In this document: piece after piece, positions 48,754 to 57,846 of the stretch
Numbering within the stretch: the stretch's first letter is position 1
How the letters are laid out: each line of letters starts with the position of its first letter
DNA from: Anaerolineae bacterium
Lineage (GTDB): Bacteria; Chloroflexota; Anaerolineae; Promineifilales; Promineifilaceae
NCBI GenBank assembly: GCA_020848035.1
Contig: JADLAX010000077.1
Coordinates: forward strand, 124,001 to 188,000
Direction: 5' to 3'
DNA: 64,000 nucleotides
Program-made: the position numbers and the translations under genes
The notes under the pieces: generated by a model
Told to the model about the DNA's origin: nothing
The model's database searches: none
Seen by the model: the letters and a program-made list of their open reading frames with translations, nothing else

Positions 48754-50537
48754 TGAACGAGGAACTGCGTGGAACTATCAAAACGGGTCTGATTGCCGGG
48801 ATTGTGACGTTAAGCCTGGGCATGATTGGCATTCTGGTAGCGTTTAACGAGCGGTTCATCGTCACCGATGTTGTGACGCTGGCCGATTTGCTGCTGTTTG
48901 GCATGGCGGTGGCAGCTGGCTACCTGGCGGCTAATTCTTTGAAACAGAGTTCTGTAGTAAGCAAGCTGCTGCACGGCGGGCTGGCCGGGGTTTTGACCGG
49001 GGTGCCCACGTTTTTGCTGATTTTGCTGGCGCGGTCCTGGGAGGATATTCGGAGTTCGTTTATCAATGTTGGCCCAGACCTGCTCGATATTGTGACGCTA
49101 AACAACGCGAATGAGATCACGGGCGGCATTCTGCTGATGGTGGTCTTTGGCGTGCTGGGCCTGGTTGGCGTCGGCATCGCACTGCTGCCAGAGCGGTTCC
49201 GACGGCCGATTTTCATGGGTCTCACCTGGTCTGTGGGCAGTGGGGTGATGTCGGATATTCTGATTGGCATCCTGCGCCCTCGCTTGAGCACCGACACCTT
49301 GCGCAGTTTATTTGGCAACACAGGGTTGCAGCCGGTGCCGTTTACGGTGCTGTTTGTGGTGTTAACGGCCGTTTTGTTCTGGTGGCAGCAAGGGGGGCAA
49401 ACCCGCTACCATGCGCTGCGCCAAAATCTTACGCCAAGCCAGCAGAAAAACACCCGCCGCATCAGCATCTCGCTGCTGGTCATCTTTCTGTTTATCCTGC
49501 CCTCCTTGCTCGGCGTTTACCTCAGCGAAATTTTCAACGAGGTAGGCCGCTTTGTCCTGATGGGGTTGGGGCTAAACATCGCCATTGGCCTGGCCGGGCT
49601 GCTGGATTTGGGCTACGTCACCAACTTTGCTGTGGGGGCCTACATCATGGCCCTGCTCACCTCCTCCAGCGAGTTTGGCCTGGATAATCCCTGGTCTTTC
49701 TGGCTGGCCGTGCCGATTTGCATCGTGGCCGCCATGTTTACTGGCTTTATCCTGGCACTGCCCGTGCTCAAAATGCGCGGCGACTACCTGGCCATCGCCA
49801 CGCTGGGCTTTGGTGAAATCATCCGCGTGCTGGCCCGCTCCGACGCCCTCAAGCCGGTAATTGGCGGGGCGCAGGGCATTTTGCAGATTCCGGCAGCCCA
49901 AATTGGCGGCTTTTTGTCGCAGACGCTGGGCTATGTGCTGAATCCGATCAACAGCTTTTTAGAGCGGTTTGAACTGGGCATTCTGGCGACCAACAACAAT
50001 GGCGAGATCGTTTTTGGCAATCCGCCGCAGCTGTATTACCTCTTCATTTTGGCCTCGCTGCTGATGCTGTTTATTTCCCGGCGCCTGAATAATTCGCGCA
50101 CCGGGCGGCGCTGGATGGCGATTCGTGAGGACGAAGACGTGGCGGCGGCGATGGGCATCAACACCACCAACGCCAAGGTGCTGGCCTTTACCCTCAGCGC
50201 TGCGTCGGGTGGGCTGGCGGGGGCGATTTTTGCCGCCAAGCTGGGCTCTATCTTCCCTTCCAGTTTTGAGCTGCTCATCTCGATCAACGTGCTGGCGCTC
50301 ATCATTGTGGGCGGATTGGGCAGCATCCCCGGCGTCATCGTGGGGGCGTTTGCCCTGGTGGGTATTCCGCAGCTGCTCAGCGAATTTGCCGAGTTCCGCC
50401 TGCTGCTGTACGGCATTGCCCTCATCGTGATGATGCTGGTGCGGCCAGAAGGGTTGTGGCCATCGGAAGTGCATCGGCGGGAAATTCATAGGGAAGGGGA
50501 TGACGAAACGGCCGTTCCCGTATCGGTTAAACCATAG
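48753..50537 (+). CDS. livM: Branched-chain amino-acid ABC transporter permease LivM, with long N-terminal extension
   Basis: A 594-residue permease. The C-terminal 350 residues (from about 240) are the standard LivM: LNIAIGLAGLLDLGYV, AVGAYIMALLTS, LKMRGDYLAIATLGFGEIIR, AIREDEDVAAAMGINTTNAK and VLALIIVGGLGSIPGVIVGA. The first 230 residues are extra: about five membrane segments separated by short loops (LADLLLFGMAVAAGYLAA, ILLMVVFGVLGLVGVGIALL), not recognised as a domain. Typical LivM has 300-420 residues. The extension may be a Chloroflexota feature. It pairs with LivH to form the channel. Translation is coupled to livH; livG follows 10 bases later. Confidence 0.93.
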   Translation: MNEELRGTIKTGLIAGIVTLSLGMIGILVAFNERFIVTDVVTLADLLLFGMAVAAGYLAANSLKQSSVVSKLLHGGLAGVLTGVPTFLLILLARSWEDIRSSFINVGPDLLDIVTLNNANEITGGILLMVVFGVLGLVGVGIALLPERFRRPIFMGLTWSVGSGVMSDILIGILRPRLSTDTLRSLFGNTGLQPVPFTVLFVVLTAVLFWWQQGGQTRYHALRQNLTPSQQKNTRRISISLLVIFLFILPSLLGVYLSEIFNEVGRFVLMGLGLNIAIGLAGLLDLGYVTNFAVGAYIMALLTSSSEFGLDNPWSFWLAVPICIVAAMFTGFILALPVLKMRGDYLAIATLGFGEIIRVLARSDALKPVIGGAQGILQIPAAQIGGFLSQTLGYVLNPINSFLERFELGILATNNNGEIVFGNPPQLYYLFILASLLMLFISRRLNNSRTGRRWMAIREDEDVAAAMGINTTNAKVLAFTLSAASGGLAGAIFAAKLGSIFPSSFELLISINVLALIIVGGLGSIPGVIVGAFALVGIPQLLSEFAEFRLLLYGIALIVMMLVRPEGLWPSEVHRREIHREGDDETAVPVSVKP

Positions 50538-50547
50538 GTGAATCATT

Positions 50548-51351
50548 ATGAGCGATAACATCCTAGAAGCACACCAGGTGGTCAAACGATTCGGCGGCTT
50601 GCTGGCAACCGATCACCTCGATTACGAGCTGCCGCGCGGCATGATCGCCAGCATCATCGGCCCCAACGGCGCGGGTAAAACCACCTTCTTCAACTGCCTC
50701 ACTGGCTTTTACCAGATTGATGAAGGCCGGCTAGAGTTCAATGGAAAATCGGTCATTGGCCTGGAATCGTACGAAATTACCCAGATGGGCATCTCGCGCA
50801 CCTTCCAGAACATCCGGCTGTTTAACAACATGACCGTGTTGGAAAACATCATGGTGGGGCAAGAGCCGCACCTGAAATCCAGCTGGATTGGGGCGCTGCT
50901 GGGCCTGCCCAGCGTGCGCCGCGAAGAAGAAGCCACCGAAGCCCGCGCCCGCGAACTGCTAGAGTTTGTCGGGCTGCGCGGGCTGGGCGATCAGCTGGCC
51001 AAAAATCTGCCCTACGGTGCCCAGCGCCGCCTGGAGATTGCTCGCGCCCTGGGGGCGCAGCCCAAGCTGCTGCTGCTGGACGAACCAACGGCGGGCATGA
51101 ACCCGCGCGAAACGGCGCAAACGACCACCTTCATCAAGCGGCTCCGCGACGAGCTGGGCATCACCATTCTGATGATTGAGCACGATATGAAGGTGGTGAT
51201 GGGCATTTCGGAAAAAGTGACGGTGCTGGATTACGGCCGTAAAATTGCCGAAGGTCTGCCCCACGAAATCCAAAGCAATCCGGTTGTCATTGAAGCATAT
51301 TTGGGCAAAGGGGCAACGGCCGCTTTAATGGCCCAGGAAAAACAAGCCTAA
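50548..51351 (+). CDS. livG: Branched-chain amino-acid ABC transporter ATPase LivG
   Basis: A 267-residue ATP-binding subunit. Walker A is GPNGAGKTTFFN (about residues 38-49), the signature is in LPYGAQRRLEIARAL near 155, Walker B is LLLLDEPTAGMNP near 173, and the H-loop follows in MIEHDMKVV. The LivG-specific C-terminal tail (GLPHEIQSNPVVIEAYLG) is present. It powers uptake together with LivF. TAGGTG lies upstream of the ATG. The gene ends in a short spacer that holds a GAGGGGCG hairpin before livF. Confidence 0.95.
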   Translation: MSDNILEAHQVVKRFGGLLATDHLDYELPRGMIASIIGPNGAGKTTFFNCLTGFYQIDEGRLEFNGKSVIGLESYEITQMGISRTFQNIRLFNNMTVLENIMVGQEPHLKSSWIGALLGLPSVRREEEATEARARELLEFVGLRGLGDQLAKNLPYGAQRRLEIARALGAQPKLLLLDEPTAGMNPRETAQTTTFIKRLRDELGITILMIEHDMKVVMGISEKVTVLDYGRKIAEGLPHEIQSNPVVIEAYLGKGATAALMAQEKQA

Positions 51352-51362
51352 CCTAAACGAAC

Positions 51363-51393
51363 GAGGGGCGTCTGGCCCGTGCCCGCGTCCCCT
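51363..51393 (+). repeat. CGAGGGGCG hairpin between livG and livF
   Basis: CGAGGGGCG pairs with CGTCCCCTCG around TCTGGCCCGTGCCCG. It may adjust the livG to livF ratio; related GGGGCGAGG words occur at 53424-53516. Confidence 0.55.
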
Positions 51394-51416
51394 CGCCCGT
51401 GCCACGAGAAACGATC

Positions 51417-52130
51417 ATGCCATTACTCGAAGTCAACGACGTTCATGCCTACTATGGCAATATCCATGCCCTCAAAGGGGTCAGCCTTACCGTCGAAAAA
51501 GGGGAAATTGTGACGCTGATTGGCGGCAACGGGGCGGGTAAAACCACCACCCTGCGCACCATCACCGGCCTGATGAGACCCCGCGACGGCCGTGTTATGT
51601 TTGATGGTGAAGAAGTGGCCAAATTGCCCGCGCACGATTGGGTGTCCCGCGGCATCGCCATGGTGCCAGAAGGACGCGGCGTTTTTGCCCGTCTCACCGT
51701 GGAAGAAAACCTGGAAATGGGCGCGTATCACCGCAAAGACAAAGCGGGCATCAAAGCCGACATCGAAAAGTCGTACCAGATGTTCCCCCGCCTGGGCGAA
51801 CGGCGCACTCAGCTGGCGGGCACCATGTCTGGCGGCGAGCAGCAAATGCTGGCCGTGACCCGCGCCCTCATGTCCAAGCCGCGCCTGCTGCTGATGGATG
51901 AGCCATCCATGGGGCTGGCCCCCGTGCTGGTAGACGTCATTTTTGAGGCCATCGAAACGATCAACCAGGAGGGCATGACCATCTTGCTGGTGGAGCAAAA
52001 CGCCCACATGGCGCTGCAGGTGGCCAACCGGGGCTACGTCCTGCAAACAGGCCAGATTGTGCTCACCGACAAGGCCGCCGTGCTGCAAAAAGATCCCACG
52101 GTGCAAAAAGCATACCTGGGCATCGAATAA
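51417..52130 (+). CDS. livF: Branched-chain amino-acid ABC transporter ATPase LivF
   Basis: A 237-residue ATP-binding subunit, partner of LivG. Walker A GGNGAGKTTTLRT (about 36-48), signature MSGGEQQMLAVTRAL near 138, Walker B LLLMDEPSMGLAP near 160, H-loop LLVEQNAHMAL. The ending QTGQIVLTDKAAVLQKDP with YLGIE is typical of LivF. The ATG at 51417 matches the family start (LLEVNDVHAYYG); a GTG six codons earlier is possible. It is followed, after 51 bases, by a second binding-protein gene. Confidence 0.95.
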   Translation: MPLLEVNDVHAYYGNIHALKGVSLTVEKGEIVTLIGGNGAGKTTTLRTITGLMRPRDGRVMFDGEEVAKLPAHDWVSRGIAMVPEGRGVFARLTVEENLEMGAYHRKDKAGIKADIEKSYQMFPRLGERRTQLAGTMSGGEQQMLAVTRALMSKPRLLLMDEPSMGLAPVLVDVIFEAIETINQEGMTILLVEQNAHMALQVANRGYVLQTGQIVLTDKAAVLQKDPTVQKAYLGIE

Positions 52131-52181
52131 GCGGTTTCTTTTTTCTTTCAAAGGCGCAGGCAGATCGGGAAGGAAAAAACA

Positions 52182-53423
52182 ATGCCCCTTGCCTTTGACG
52201 TCATCACCCAGTTTAACTTTAAGCCCCACTGGCTCCTAACACTGGCCGTGCTGGGGCTATTTTTATCGGCCTGCCGCACCAATTCGCTCACCTGCGACGA
52301 TCCGTTGGGCTGCGTGGTGGTACGGCCGAATAATCCCATCCGCGTCGGTATGCTGCTGCCGCTGTCGGGGGCAACGGCCGTGTGGGGCCAGGAACTGTCG
52401 CGCGGCATCGAGCTGGCCGTCATGGACCGAAATGGCGAACTGCTGGGGCACGACATTGAGCTTATCCCGCTGGATTCTGCCTGCGATCCGGCCGTGGGCG
52501 AAACAACCCTTGAAGCCGTTGACGGCGACGATACGCTGCTGGGCCTCATCGGCCCGGCCTGTTCCGACGTAGCTCAAGCGGTGCTGCCCACCGTGCGCCG
52601 CAACAATTGGGTGCTGATCTCCCCCACCAGTTCCGCCCCTGTCCTCACCGAAAACCAGACCAACCTGGCCTTTTTTCGTACGGTGCCCAGCCATGGGCAG
52701 CAGGCCACCGCCGCCGCCCATTTTGCCTATGAAGAGCTGGGCGTGAGGCAAACGGCCGTGTTCCACGACAACACCGAGTTCAATACCCTGCTGGCCCAGC
52801 AGTTCAGCGACACCTTTGCCGGGCTGGGCGGCACGGTAAGCGTCCAGGCCAGTCTAACCACCGGACAAAGCGATCTAACGGCCGTGCTGGCCGAAGCCGC
52901 CAGCAGCGCTCCGCAGCTCATCTACCTGGCCCTGTTTGAACCCGAAGCCGTCCTGCTGGTAAACCGTCTGGCCGAATCAAACACGCTCAACCGCGCCACG
53001 CTGCTGGGCAGCGACAGCCTGTTCAGCGCCAGCTTTGCCAATAAGCTGGGCCAGACCAGCCTGTTGGTCACCAACCCGGCGTTTTCCGGCGACGCCTACG
53101 ATGCGTTCACCGCCTTTTGGACCGTGCGCTACGAAGCACCGCCCGCTTCGCCCGGCCCCGTCTACGCCTACGACGCGACGCTGCTGCTGCTGGAGGCCAT
53201 CGAAAATGTGGCCGAGGTGGGGCAGACCGGGGCGCTGGTGGTGGGGCGCTCGGCGCTGCGACAGCAGCTGGCCTCTGGTGAAGCCGTCCAGGGTTTAAGC
53301 GGCACACTGCGCTGCGGTCCCACCGGGGAGTGTGCCGCCGCTGGTTACGGCGTCTATGAATTAAATGCCGCCACCGCCTGGCCGCCGCCAATGGTCTGGC
53401 AATATTTGAACGATCAACCGTAG
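52182..53423 (+). CDS. Second branched-chain amino-acid-type binding lipoprotein
   Basis: A 413-residue solute-binding protein of the LivK type at the end of the operon. Signal segment and lipobox (LGLFLSAC, Cys near 31) are followed by SLTCDDPLGCVVV, the same Cys-bounded entry as in the first binding protein, then IRVGMLLPLSGATAVWGQEL, GLIGPACSDVAQAVLP and LISPTSSAPVLTEN. Overall similarity to livK is clear but distant, and unlike livK it contains several ACGGCCGT copies and ordinary codon use. Two receptors for one permease suggests broader substrate range. GGGAAGG precedes the ATG. Confidence 0.9.
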   Translation: MPLAFDVITQFNFKPHWLLTLAVLGLFLSACRTNSLTCDDPLGCVVVRPNNPIRVGMLLPLSGATAVWGQELSRGIELAVMDRNGELLGHDIELIPLDSACDPAVGETTLEAVDGDDTLLGLIGPACSDVAQAVLPTVRRNNWVLISPTSSAPVLTENQTNLAFFRTVPSHGQQATAAAHFAYEELGVRQTAVFHDNTEFNTLLAQQFSDTFAGLGGTVSVQASLTTGQSDLTAVLAEAASSAPQLIYLALFEPEAVLLVNRLAESNTLNRATLLGSDSLFSASFANKLGQTSLLVTNPAFSGDAYDAFTAFWTVRYEAPPASPGPVYAYDATLLLLEAIENVAEVGQTGALVVGRSALRQQLASGEAVQGLSGTLRCGPTGECAAAGYGVYELNAATAWPPPMVWQYLNDQP

Positions 53424-53516
53424 GGGCGAGGCAGAATGATTAAGGCCGTAGGGGCGAGGCAGTTGGAGTTTTGCCAGCTTTGCCAGACAACATCATAACC
53501 AACTGCCTCGCCCCAA
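53424..53516. repeat. GTAGGGGCGAGGCAG direct and inverted repeats
   Basis: CGTAGGGGCGAGGCAG occurs twice in direct orientation (near 53421 and 53446), and CCAACTGCCTCGCCCC (53498-53513) is the inverted partner of the second. It fills the gap between the operon and the next gene. Confidence 0.8.
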
Positions 53517-53533
53517 CAAAAGGAACAAATATC

Positions 53534-54523
53534 ATGAAAATACGAATCCTTTCCGCCAACGATGTGCGCCAGGCCCTGCCGATGGCCGACGCCATTGCCG
53601 GGATGAAGCGGGCCTTCGCCCAACTCTCCACCGAACAGGCGGTGGTGCCGCTGCGCGGGCGGGTCAACGTCGCCCCGGTGAGCGGCACCACGCTGGTGAT
53701 GCCCGCCTACCTGGCCCAAAGTAACGACCTGGCAGTGAAGGTGGTTTCGGTGTTCCCGCAAAACAGCGCCCGGCACGAACCGACCATTTATGCGGCCGTT
53801 CTGGTACTTGACGCCGAGACGGGGCGACCTTTGGCACTGCTGGAAGGTGGCATGCTCACCGCCATCCGCACCGGGGCAGGCGCGGGGGCCGCCACCGACC
53901 TGCTGGCCCGGCCCGATGCCAGCGTGGTGGCCATTTTGGGCAGCGGCGTGCAGGCACGCACCCAGCTGGAGGCGGTCTGCACGGTGCGCCACATTCGCGA
54001 GGTGCGCGTGTACAGCCCCACCAACGAACACGCCGTCGAGTTTGCCCGCGAGATGCGCGGCCAGGGACCGATTCCGCAGCTGATTCGCATTATGAGTCAT
54101 GTAGAAACGGCCGTGCGCGGCGCGGACATCATTTGTGCGGCCACCACCAGCAGCAAGCCCGTCTTCAAAGGCAAAGACGTCTCGCCCGGAACGCACATCA
54201 ACGGCGTGGGCTCGTACACACCTGCCATGCAGGAGGTGGACGCCGAGACGGTGAAACGCGCCCTGGTGGTGGTGGATTCGCGTGCCGCCGCCTGGGAAGA
54301 AGCGGGCGATCTGATTGTGCCGCTGCAAGCGGGCCTGATCAACGAAGCGCACATTCATGCCGAAATCGGCGAAATTGCGGCTGGACTCAAACCCGGCCGC
54401 ACCAGCCCGGAACAGATCACCTTCTTCAAGTCGGTGGGTGTGGCGGTGCAGGATGCCATTTCCGGCCGGATTGCGCTGGAGAATGCGGTGGCGCATGGGT
54501 TGGGGACGGAGGTTGGTTTGTGA
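53534..54523 (+). CDS. Ornithine cyclodeaminase / mu-crystallin family protein
   Basis: A 329-residue NAD(P)-dependent enzyme of the OCD/mu-crystallin family, which includes ornithine cyclodeaminase, alanine dehydrogenase and reductases of cyclic ketimines. The Rossmann motif is [18 protein letters not shown] (about 130-147); [18 protein letters not shown] and [16 protein letters not shown] follow as in the family. The substrate cannot be told. ATG 53534 is used; an upstream frame to 53471 lies in repeat DNA. Its last 43 codons are duplicated as a remnant at 57361-57489. Position after liv genes suggests amino-acid catabolism. Confidence 0.9.
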   Translation: MKIRILSANDVRQALPMADAIAGMKRAFAQLSTEQAVVPLRGRVNVAPVSGTTLVMPAYLAQSNDLAVKVVSVFPQNSARHEPTIYAAVLVLDAETGRPLALLEGGMLTAIRTGAGAGAATDLLARPDASVVAILGSGVQARTQLEAVCTVRHIREVRVYSPTNEHAVEFAREMRGQGPIPQLIRIMSHVETAVRGADIICAATTSSKPVFKGKDVSPGTHINGVGSYTPAMQEVDAETVKRALVVVDSRAAAWEEAGDLIVPLQAGLINEAHIHAEIGEIAAGLKPGRTSPEQITFFKSVGVAVQDAISGRIALENAVAHGLGTEVGL

Positions 54524-54570
54524 GGGGGTGAGGGGGTGACGGGGTGAAAGGGTGACAAGGGGTGGAGGGA
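54524..54570. repeat. GGGGTGA tandem tract after the OCD-family gene
   Basis: Six copies of GGGGTGA/GGGTGAAA/GGTGACAA follow the stop codon. The same tract in the same position follows the duplicated gene end at 57490-57530. Single-armed member of the 749-856 word family. Confidence 0.75.
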
Positions 54571-54655
54571 CGGCCGTTGCTGCTCTGGCCGCCTATTGAA
54601 TCATTGGAATTAAAGTCGCACACCAGAAGGGATTGCGGTGAGGGGGATCATCACG

Positions 54656-55594
54656 ATGGACAACAGTTTGTTCGAAGAACGTTCTAATCAGGGATTTGAG
54701 TTTGAGGTGGTGACTGTCGATGGCCTGGGGCAGATAACTGAACGCCAAAAGCACACGGCCACGCAGTTTATCGAGAACCTCGATGCTGGTATCTCTCTCG
54801 AAATGGTGGTGATTCCTGGTGGAACGTTTATTATGGGATCCCAAGCTGGTCACGGTTATGAGGACGAACGTCCTCAACACAGTGTCAGAATCCCCTCCTT
54901 CCTTATGGGCAAATATCCGGTGACCCAGGAACAGTGGGAAGCAGTGATGGAATGGACGCCGCCCTATCGCTGCCGCGGAGCCAGACGACCTGCGGATGGA
55001 GTTTCCTGGCACGATGCCACGGGATTTTGCGAGCGATTGTCGGCGATGACAGGACGTGACTATCATTTGCCGAGCGAGGCAGAGTGGGAATACGCCTGCC
55101 GCGCTCGAACCATGACACCCTTCTATTTTGGGGAGACGATAACCACGGATTTGGCGAACTATGTGGGGGAATACATTTATCGTTCAGAACCCCAGGGCAT
55201 CTATCGTCATGGGACAACAGAGGTGGGGAGCTTCCCGCCCAATGCGTTTGGGCTTTACGATATGCACGGTAATGTTTGGGAGTGGTGTGCGGATACCTGG
55301 CGTGATAATTATGTGGGGGCACCGGTTGACGGCCGTATTTGGGAGAGTAGGGCTGGCTCCGAGCGCGTTTTGCGCGGCGGCTGTTGGCACGATACGCCGG
55401 GCCTGTGCCGTAGTGCGGCGCGCCTCAAGCACATCCCAACCGAAGGCGAAGACTTCTTTGGCTTTCGTGTGGCGCTAACATCGCTTGAGCAGAATTCCGT
55501 CAGCGCCGTCTGGCACAATCGAGGGCAGGCGGACCAGCGCATGGACCCAACCAGGCGGGTGGCACGCCGCATTCGAACCTGGTTTCGCCGGTGA
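54656..55594 (+). CDS. Formylglycine-generating-enzyme-like (SUMF1/FGE) domain protein
   Basis: A 312-residue protein with one FGE-sulfatase domain (about 40-280): LEMVVIPGGTFIMGS, KYPVTQEQWEAVM, GVSWHDATGFCERLS, LPSEAEWEYACRA, GLYDMHGNVWEWCAD, RVLRGGCWHD and FGFRVAL. The N-terminal FEFEVVTVDGLGQI with the ATQFIENL segment is common in bacterial stand-alone members. True FGE needs a Cys pair near the C-terminal part; whether this one is an oxidase is doubtful, and many such proteins are C-type-lectin-fold binders. ATG 54656 follows GAGGGGG. The gene is less GC-rich than the neighbours and opens the accessory stretch. Confidence 0.87.
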   Translation: MDNSLFEERSNQGFEFEVVTVDGLGQITERQKHTATQFIENLDAGISLEMVVIPGGTFIMGSQAGHGYEDERPQHSVRIPSFLMGKYPVTQEQWEAVMEWTPPYRCRGARRPADGVSWHDATGFCERLSAMTGRDYHLPSEAEWEYACRARTMTPFYFGETITTDLANYVGEYIYRSEPQGIYRHGTTEVGSFPPNAFGLYDMHGNVWEWCADTWRDNYVGAPVDGRIWESRAGSERVLRGGCWHDTPGLCRSAARLKHIPTEGEDFFGFRVALTSLEQNSVSAVWHNRGQADQRMDPTRRVARRIRTWFRR

Positions 55595-55958
55595 GGGGAT
55601 GTGCGATGAGGACATCGCGGGGTGACGGCCGTTTCTCTTTTGCGTAATCAGCGTCAACAGTCGTGTTTATGAGTACCAGCGTCATGGCGAGGAAACGGCC
55701 GTTTTCTGCTAAACTGCTCCACAACACCCAGCGTCGTTTTTAGCGAAATTAGTTTGCTGCAGCGCATAGTGTTAACAATTTCTGCAAAAGGTGACTGGCA
55801 AAAATGTTAGAGAACCGGGCCAGCACACCTGAAGCAGGGGATAGGGCGAGCCATTCCCAAATCGTTGCCTTACGATTTGATTTTTGATTTCTATCCCCTT
55901 AATTTAGTAAGCCAGTGCCAGTGAATTCGCGTAAAAAGCAATCTCAAGTAGTTTAACC
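55595..55958. other. Intergenic stretch without a supported gene
   Basis: It holds two ACGGCCGT copies near its left end, the last ones before a 3 kb motif-free stretch, and a small hairpin AAATCGT-TGCCTT-ACGATTT near 55858. I see no gene or clear promoter. Confidence 0.5.
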
Positions 55959-56177
55959 ATGCATAGACAACTAACCAGACGGGAATCAGAAATCGTCATG
56001 CTGCTTGTGGGGGGGCAGCGTAATAAGGACATCGCGCGCGAGCTAGCCATCGCTGAACACACCGTAGAACAGCATCTTGTCCATATTTACCAAAAGCTCA
56101 ACGTCCAAAGCCGCGCCGAACTTGTCTCTTATTACTACAAGTATTTAATTCCCAGCCAAACGAACGAAAGGCCCTAA
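55959..56177 (+). CDS. Stand-alone LuxR-type helix-turn-helix protein
   Basis: A 72-residue protein that is almost only a GerE/LuxR DNA-binding domain: LTRRESEIVMLLVGGQRNKD, IARELAIAEHTVEQHLVHIY, QKLNVQSRAELV. There is no receiver or ligand domain, so it may be constitutively active or work with a partner. Such minimal GerE-like proteins are known. No ribosome-binding site is obvious. It precedes the secreted hydrolase-like gene by 130 bases and might regulate it. AT-richer than the core genes and free of ACGGCCGT. Confidence 0.8.
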   Translation: MHRQLTRRESEIVMLLVGGQRNKDIARELAIAEHTVEQHLVHIYQKLNVQSRAELVSYYYKYLIPSQTNERP

Positions 56178-56307
56178 AAATAGCTCTTTGGGGCTAAAGG
56201 TTTTCCGTTATATCTTTTTCTCCTTATATCTTGATAATTCTCATTATTCAAACAGGGTATGTTTAATGCCTTGTAATTGAGAACAGTCACGTTAAGGAGT
56301 CCACAAC

Positions 56308-57282
56308 ATGAAAAAATTCAGGCATCTTCGTTCGGTAATCGTTTTAGGTTTGTTGTTCTTTTTTGGGCTGGTAAGTGTACAGGCCAGTGTTCAGGCAAGT
56401 CCCACTGCTTTGGGGCAGGGAAGCTGTGCCAGAGTTATTAACTCGAAAAGTGCTGGCGGTCTTGCCGTTCGTGTTCACCCGGCAACCGGCTCTACTTTGA
56501 TTCGGCGTATGGCCGACGGGACCGTCGTCCGTATTACGGGAGCTTCGATTACCTTTGGTGGCTACACCTGGTGGCCTCATGATGGCGGTGGCGGCCGTAA
56601 CAACTCTGGCTGGTCTGCTTCAAATTACCTGCAGGAGACCAACTGCACCGGTAAACCGGCCTACACAGCCACAAACCAGCTGAATCAGGAAGTTCAGCTT
56701 TACACAAACACGTGGGCGATCGCTTCTACTCTGAATGGAAGCAAATATGTTAAATGGACAAACAGCATTTATGGAAAACCAGGACAATTCCCTCTAGCCG
56801 CCCCCATTACGAGCCGGGCGGGTATGCGCAGTGCTAACCTGTACAAAGCCATTATTCAACAGTTTGCCGTTGGCATAAACCCTCGTTATGCACGCGATAA
56901 CTATACCTACTGCAACACCTATGCGGGTGACGTTATGCGGGCCATGGGCGTACCCTTCCCCGTGAAGAGCGGCAGTGATCCTGCCACGTTGGCCGCAGCG
57001 CCCCTGTACAAATGGCTCGTTGCGGGCAATGGCTGGACCCAGGTCAATCCGCGAACAGCTTCTGGTATGGCGACTTTAATCAACCATGTTAATGCGGGTA
57101 AGCCTGCCCTGGCTGCCACGTCGGGCCATGTCGCAGTCATCCGGCCGCAGTCAACGCCTTCTAGCTACACTTACCTTTATCTGGCACAGGCGGGGGCCAC
57201 CAACAGCAACAGTCTCCTGCTGCGCAACGCCTGGACTTCCAGCTCAAGCTGGCCAACGATAAAATTCTTTATCCGCAACTAA
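56308..57282 (+). CDS. Secreted SH3b protein with cysteine-hydrolase-like domain
   Basis: A 324-residue exported protein with a signal peptide (about 1-31). Residues about 40-112 form a bacterial SH3-like domain (GLAVRVHPATGSTLIRRMAD, TWWPHDGGG) that usually binds cell wall. The C-terminal part has a Cys in YTYCNTYAGDVMRAMG near 210 and a His in ATSGHVAVIRP near 273, spaced like the Cys-His pair of CHAP/NlpC-P60-type peptidoglycan amidases. It is probably a wall hydrolase or a toxin-like lysin; the substrate is unknown. AAGGAG precedes the ATG, and a terminator follows the stop. No ACGGCCGT, and codon use differs from core genes. Confidence 0.8.
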   Translation: MKKFRHLRSVIVLGLLFFFGLVSVQASVQASPTALGQGSCARVINSKSAGGLAVRVHPATGSTLIRRMADGTVVRITGASITFGGYTWWPHDGGGGRNNSGWSASNYLQETNCTGKPAYTATNQLNQEVQLYTNTWAIASTLNGSKYVKWTNSIYGKPGQFPLAAPITSRAGMRSANLYKAIIQQFAVGINPRYARDNYTYCNTYAGDVMRAMGVPFPVKSGSDPATLAAAPLYKWLVAGNGWTQVNPRTASGMATLINHVNAGKPALAATSGHVAVIRPQSTPSSYTYLYLAQAGATNSNSLLLRNAWTSSSSWPTIKFFIRN

Positions 57283-57315
57283 ACGCATCACAATCACACG
57301 TTCAGCTTATCACAC

Positions 57316-57346
57316 AAAGGCCCTGGTTTCAGGGCCTTTGTCGTTC
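57316..57346 (+). terminator. Rho-independent terminator
   Basis: AAAGGCCCTG pairs with CAGGGCCTTT around GTTT; the tail GTCGTT is weak. Confidence 0.7.
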
Positions 57347-57360
57347 AGCAGCCCACAATC

Positions 57361-57489
57361 GGCCGTACCAGCCCGAAGCAGATCACCTTTTTCAAGTCGG
57401 TGGGCGTGGCGGTGCAGGATGCCATTTCTGGCCGTATTGCGCTGAAGAATGCCGTGGCGCATGGGTGGGGAACGGAAGTTGGTTTGTGA
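57361..57489 (+). pseudogene. Duplicated 3' end of the OCD-family gene
   Basis: Forty-two codons plus stop match the end of the gene at 53534-54523 (from GRTSP to EVGL) with a few changes such as Glu to Lys and Leu to Trp. The frame is intact but has no start or upstream part. The following GGGTGA tract is also duplicated. It looks like the relic of a duplication or insertion event that brought in 54571-57360. Confidence 0.85.
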
Positions 57490-57530
57490 CAGGGTGACAA
57501 GGTGACGGGGTGAAAGGGTGAAGGGGTGAA
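57490..57530. repeat. GGGTGACAAG tandem tract after the duplicated gene end
   Basis: Copies of GGTGACAAG, GGGGTGAA. Same words and same position relative to the OCD gene end as 54524-54570. The stretch 57531-57759 beyond it shows no gene. Confidence 0.7.
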
Positions 57531-57759
57531 TTTTTAGGAAGCCGGTTCATCGAGAGGGTTGCGCACGCCTCCTTCACCGCGGTTGACCTTTTGTGCCATT
57601 TTTACTTCCTGAATTGAAAAGCCATAAAAAAGGATTTATACTGGCACAAGTCAGCATTTTGCCGGGGAATTGGGGACTTATACCGAATATCATTCTGCAT
57701 AAACCCTGGATTTGCATCTTGTGCTGACACGAGAGCAATAATTTACCCTATCTGGCGTC

Positions 57760-57836
57760 TTATGCCGAAAGAAAGCCAAAAAGATTCGGCATAACATGCA
57801 AAACAAAGTTCTTATGCCGACCAGTGTTCGGCATAA
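57760..57836. repeat. Two hairpins with TTATGCCGAA/TTCGGCATAA arms
   Basis: TTATGCCGAA (57760-57769) with TTCGGCATAA (57785-57794), then TTATGCCGA (57812-57820) with TTCGGCATAA (57827-57836). They lie just before the possible cassette. They could be an operator pair, or the second one with the outer TAACAT/ATGTTA could be a recombination-site stem. Confidence 0.6.
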
Positions 57837-57846
57837 TATATGTTAG

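Noticed and set aside
54656-55594. FGE-domain protein as target of a diversity-generating retroelement
   Set aside because: The fold is one that such elements diversify and an S23/Avd-like protein is present elsewhere, but there is no reverse transcriptase, template repeat or A-biased variable repeat in the window.
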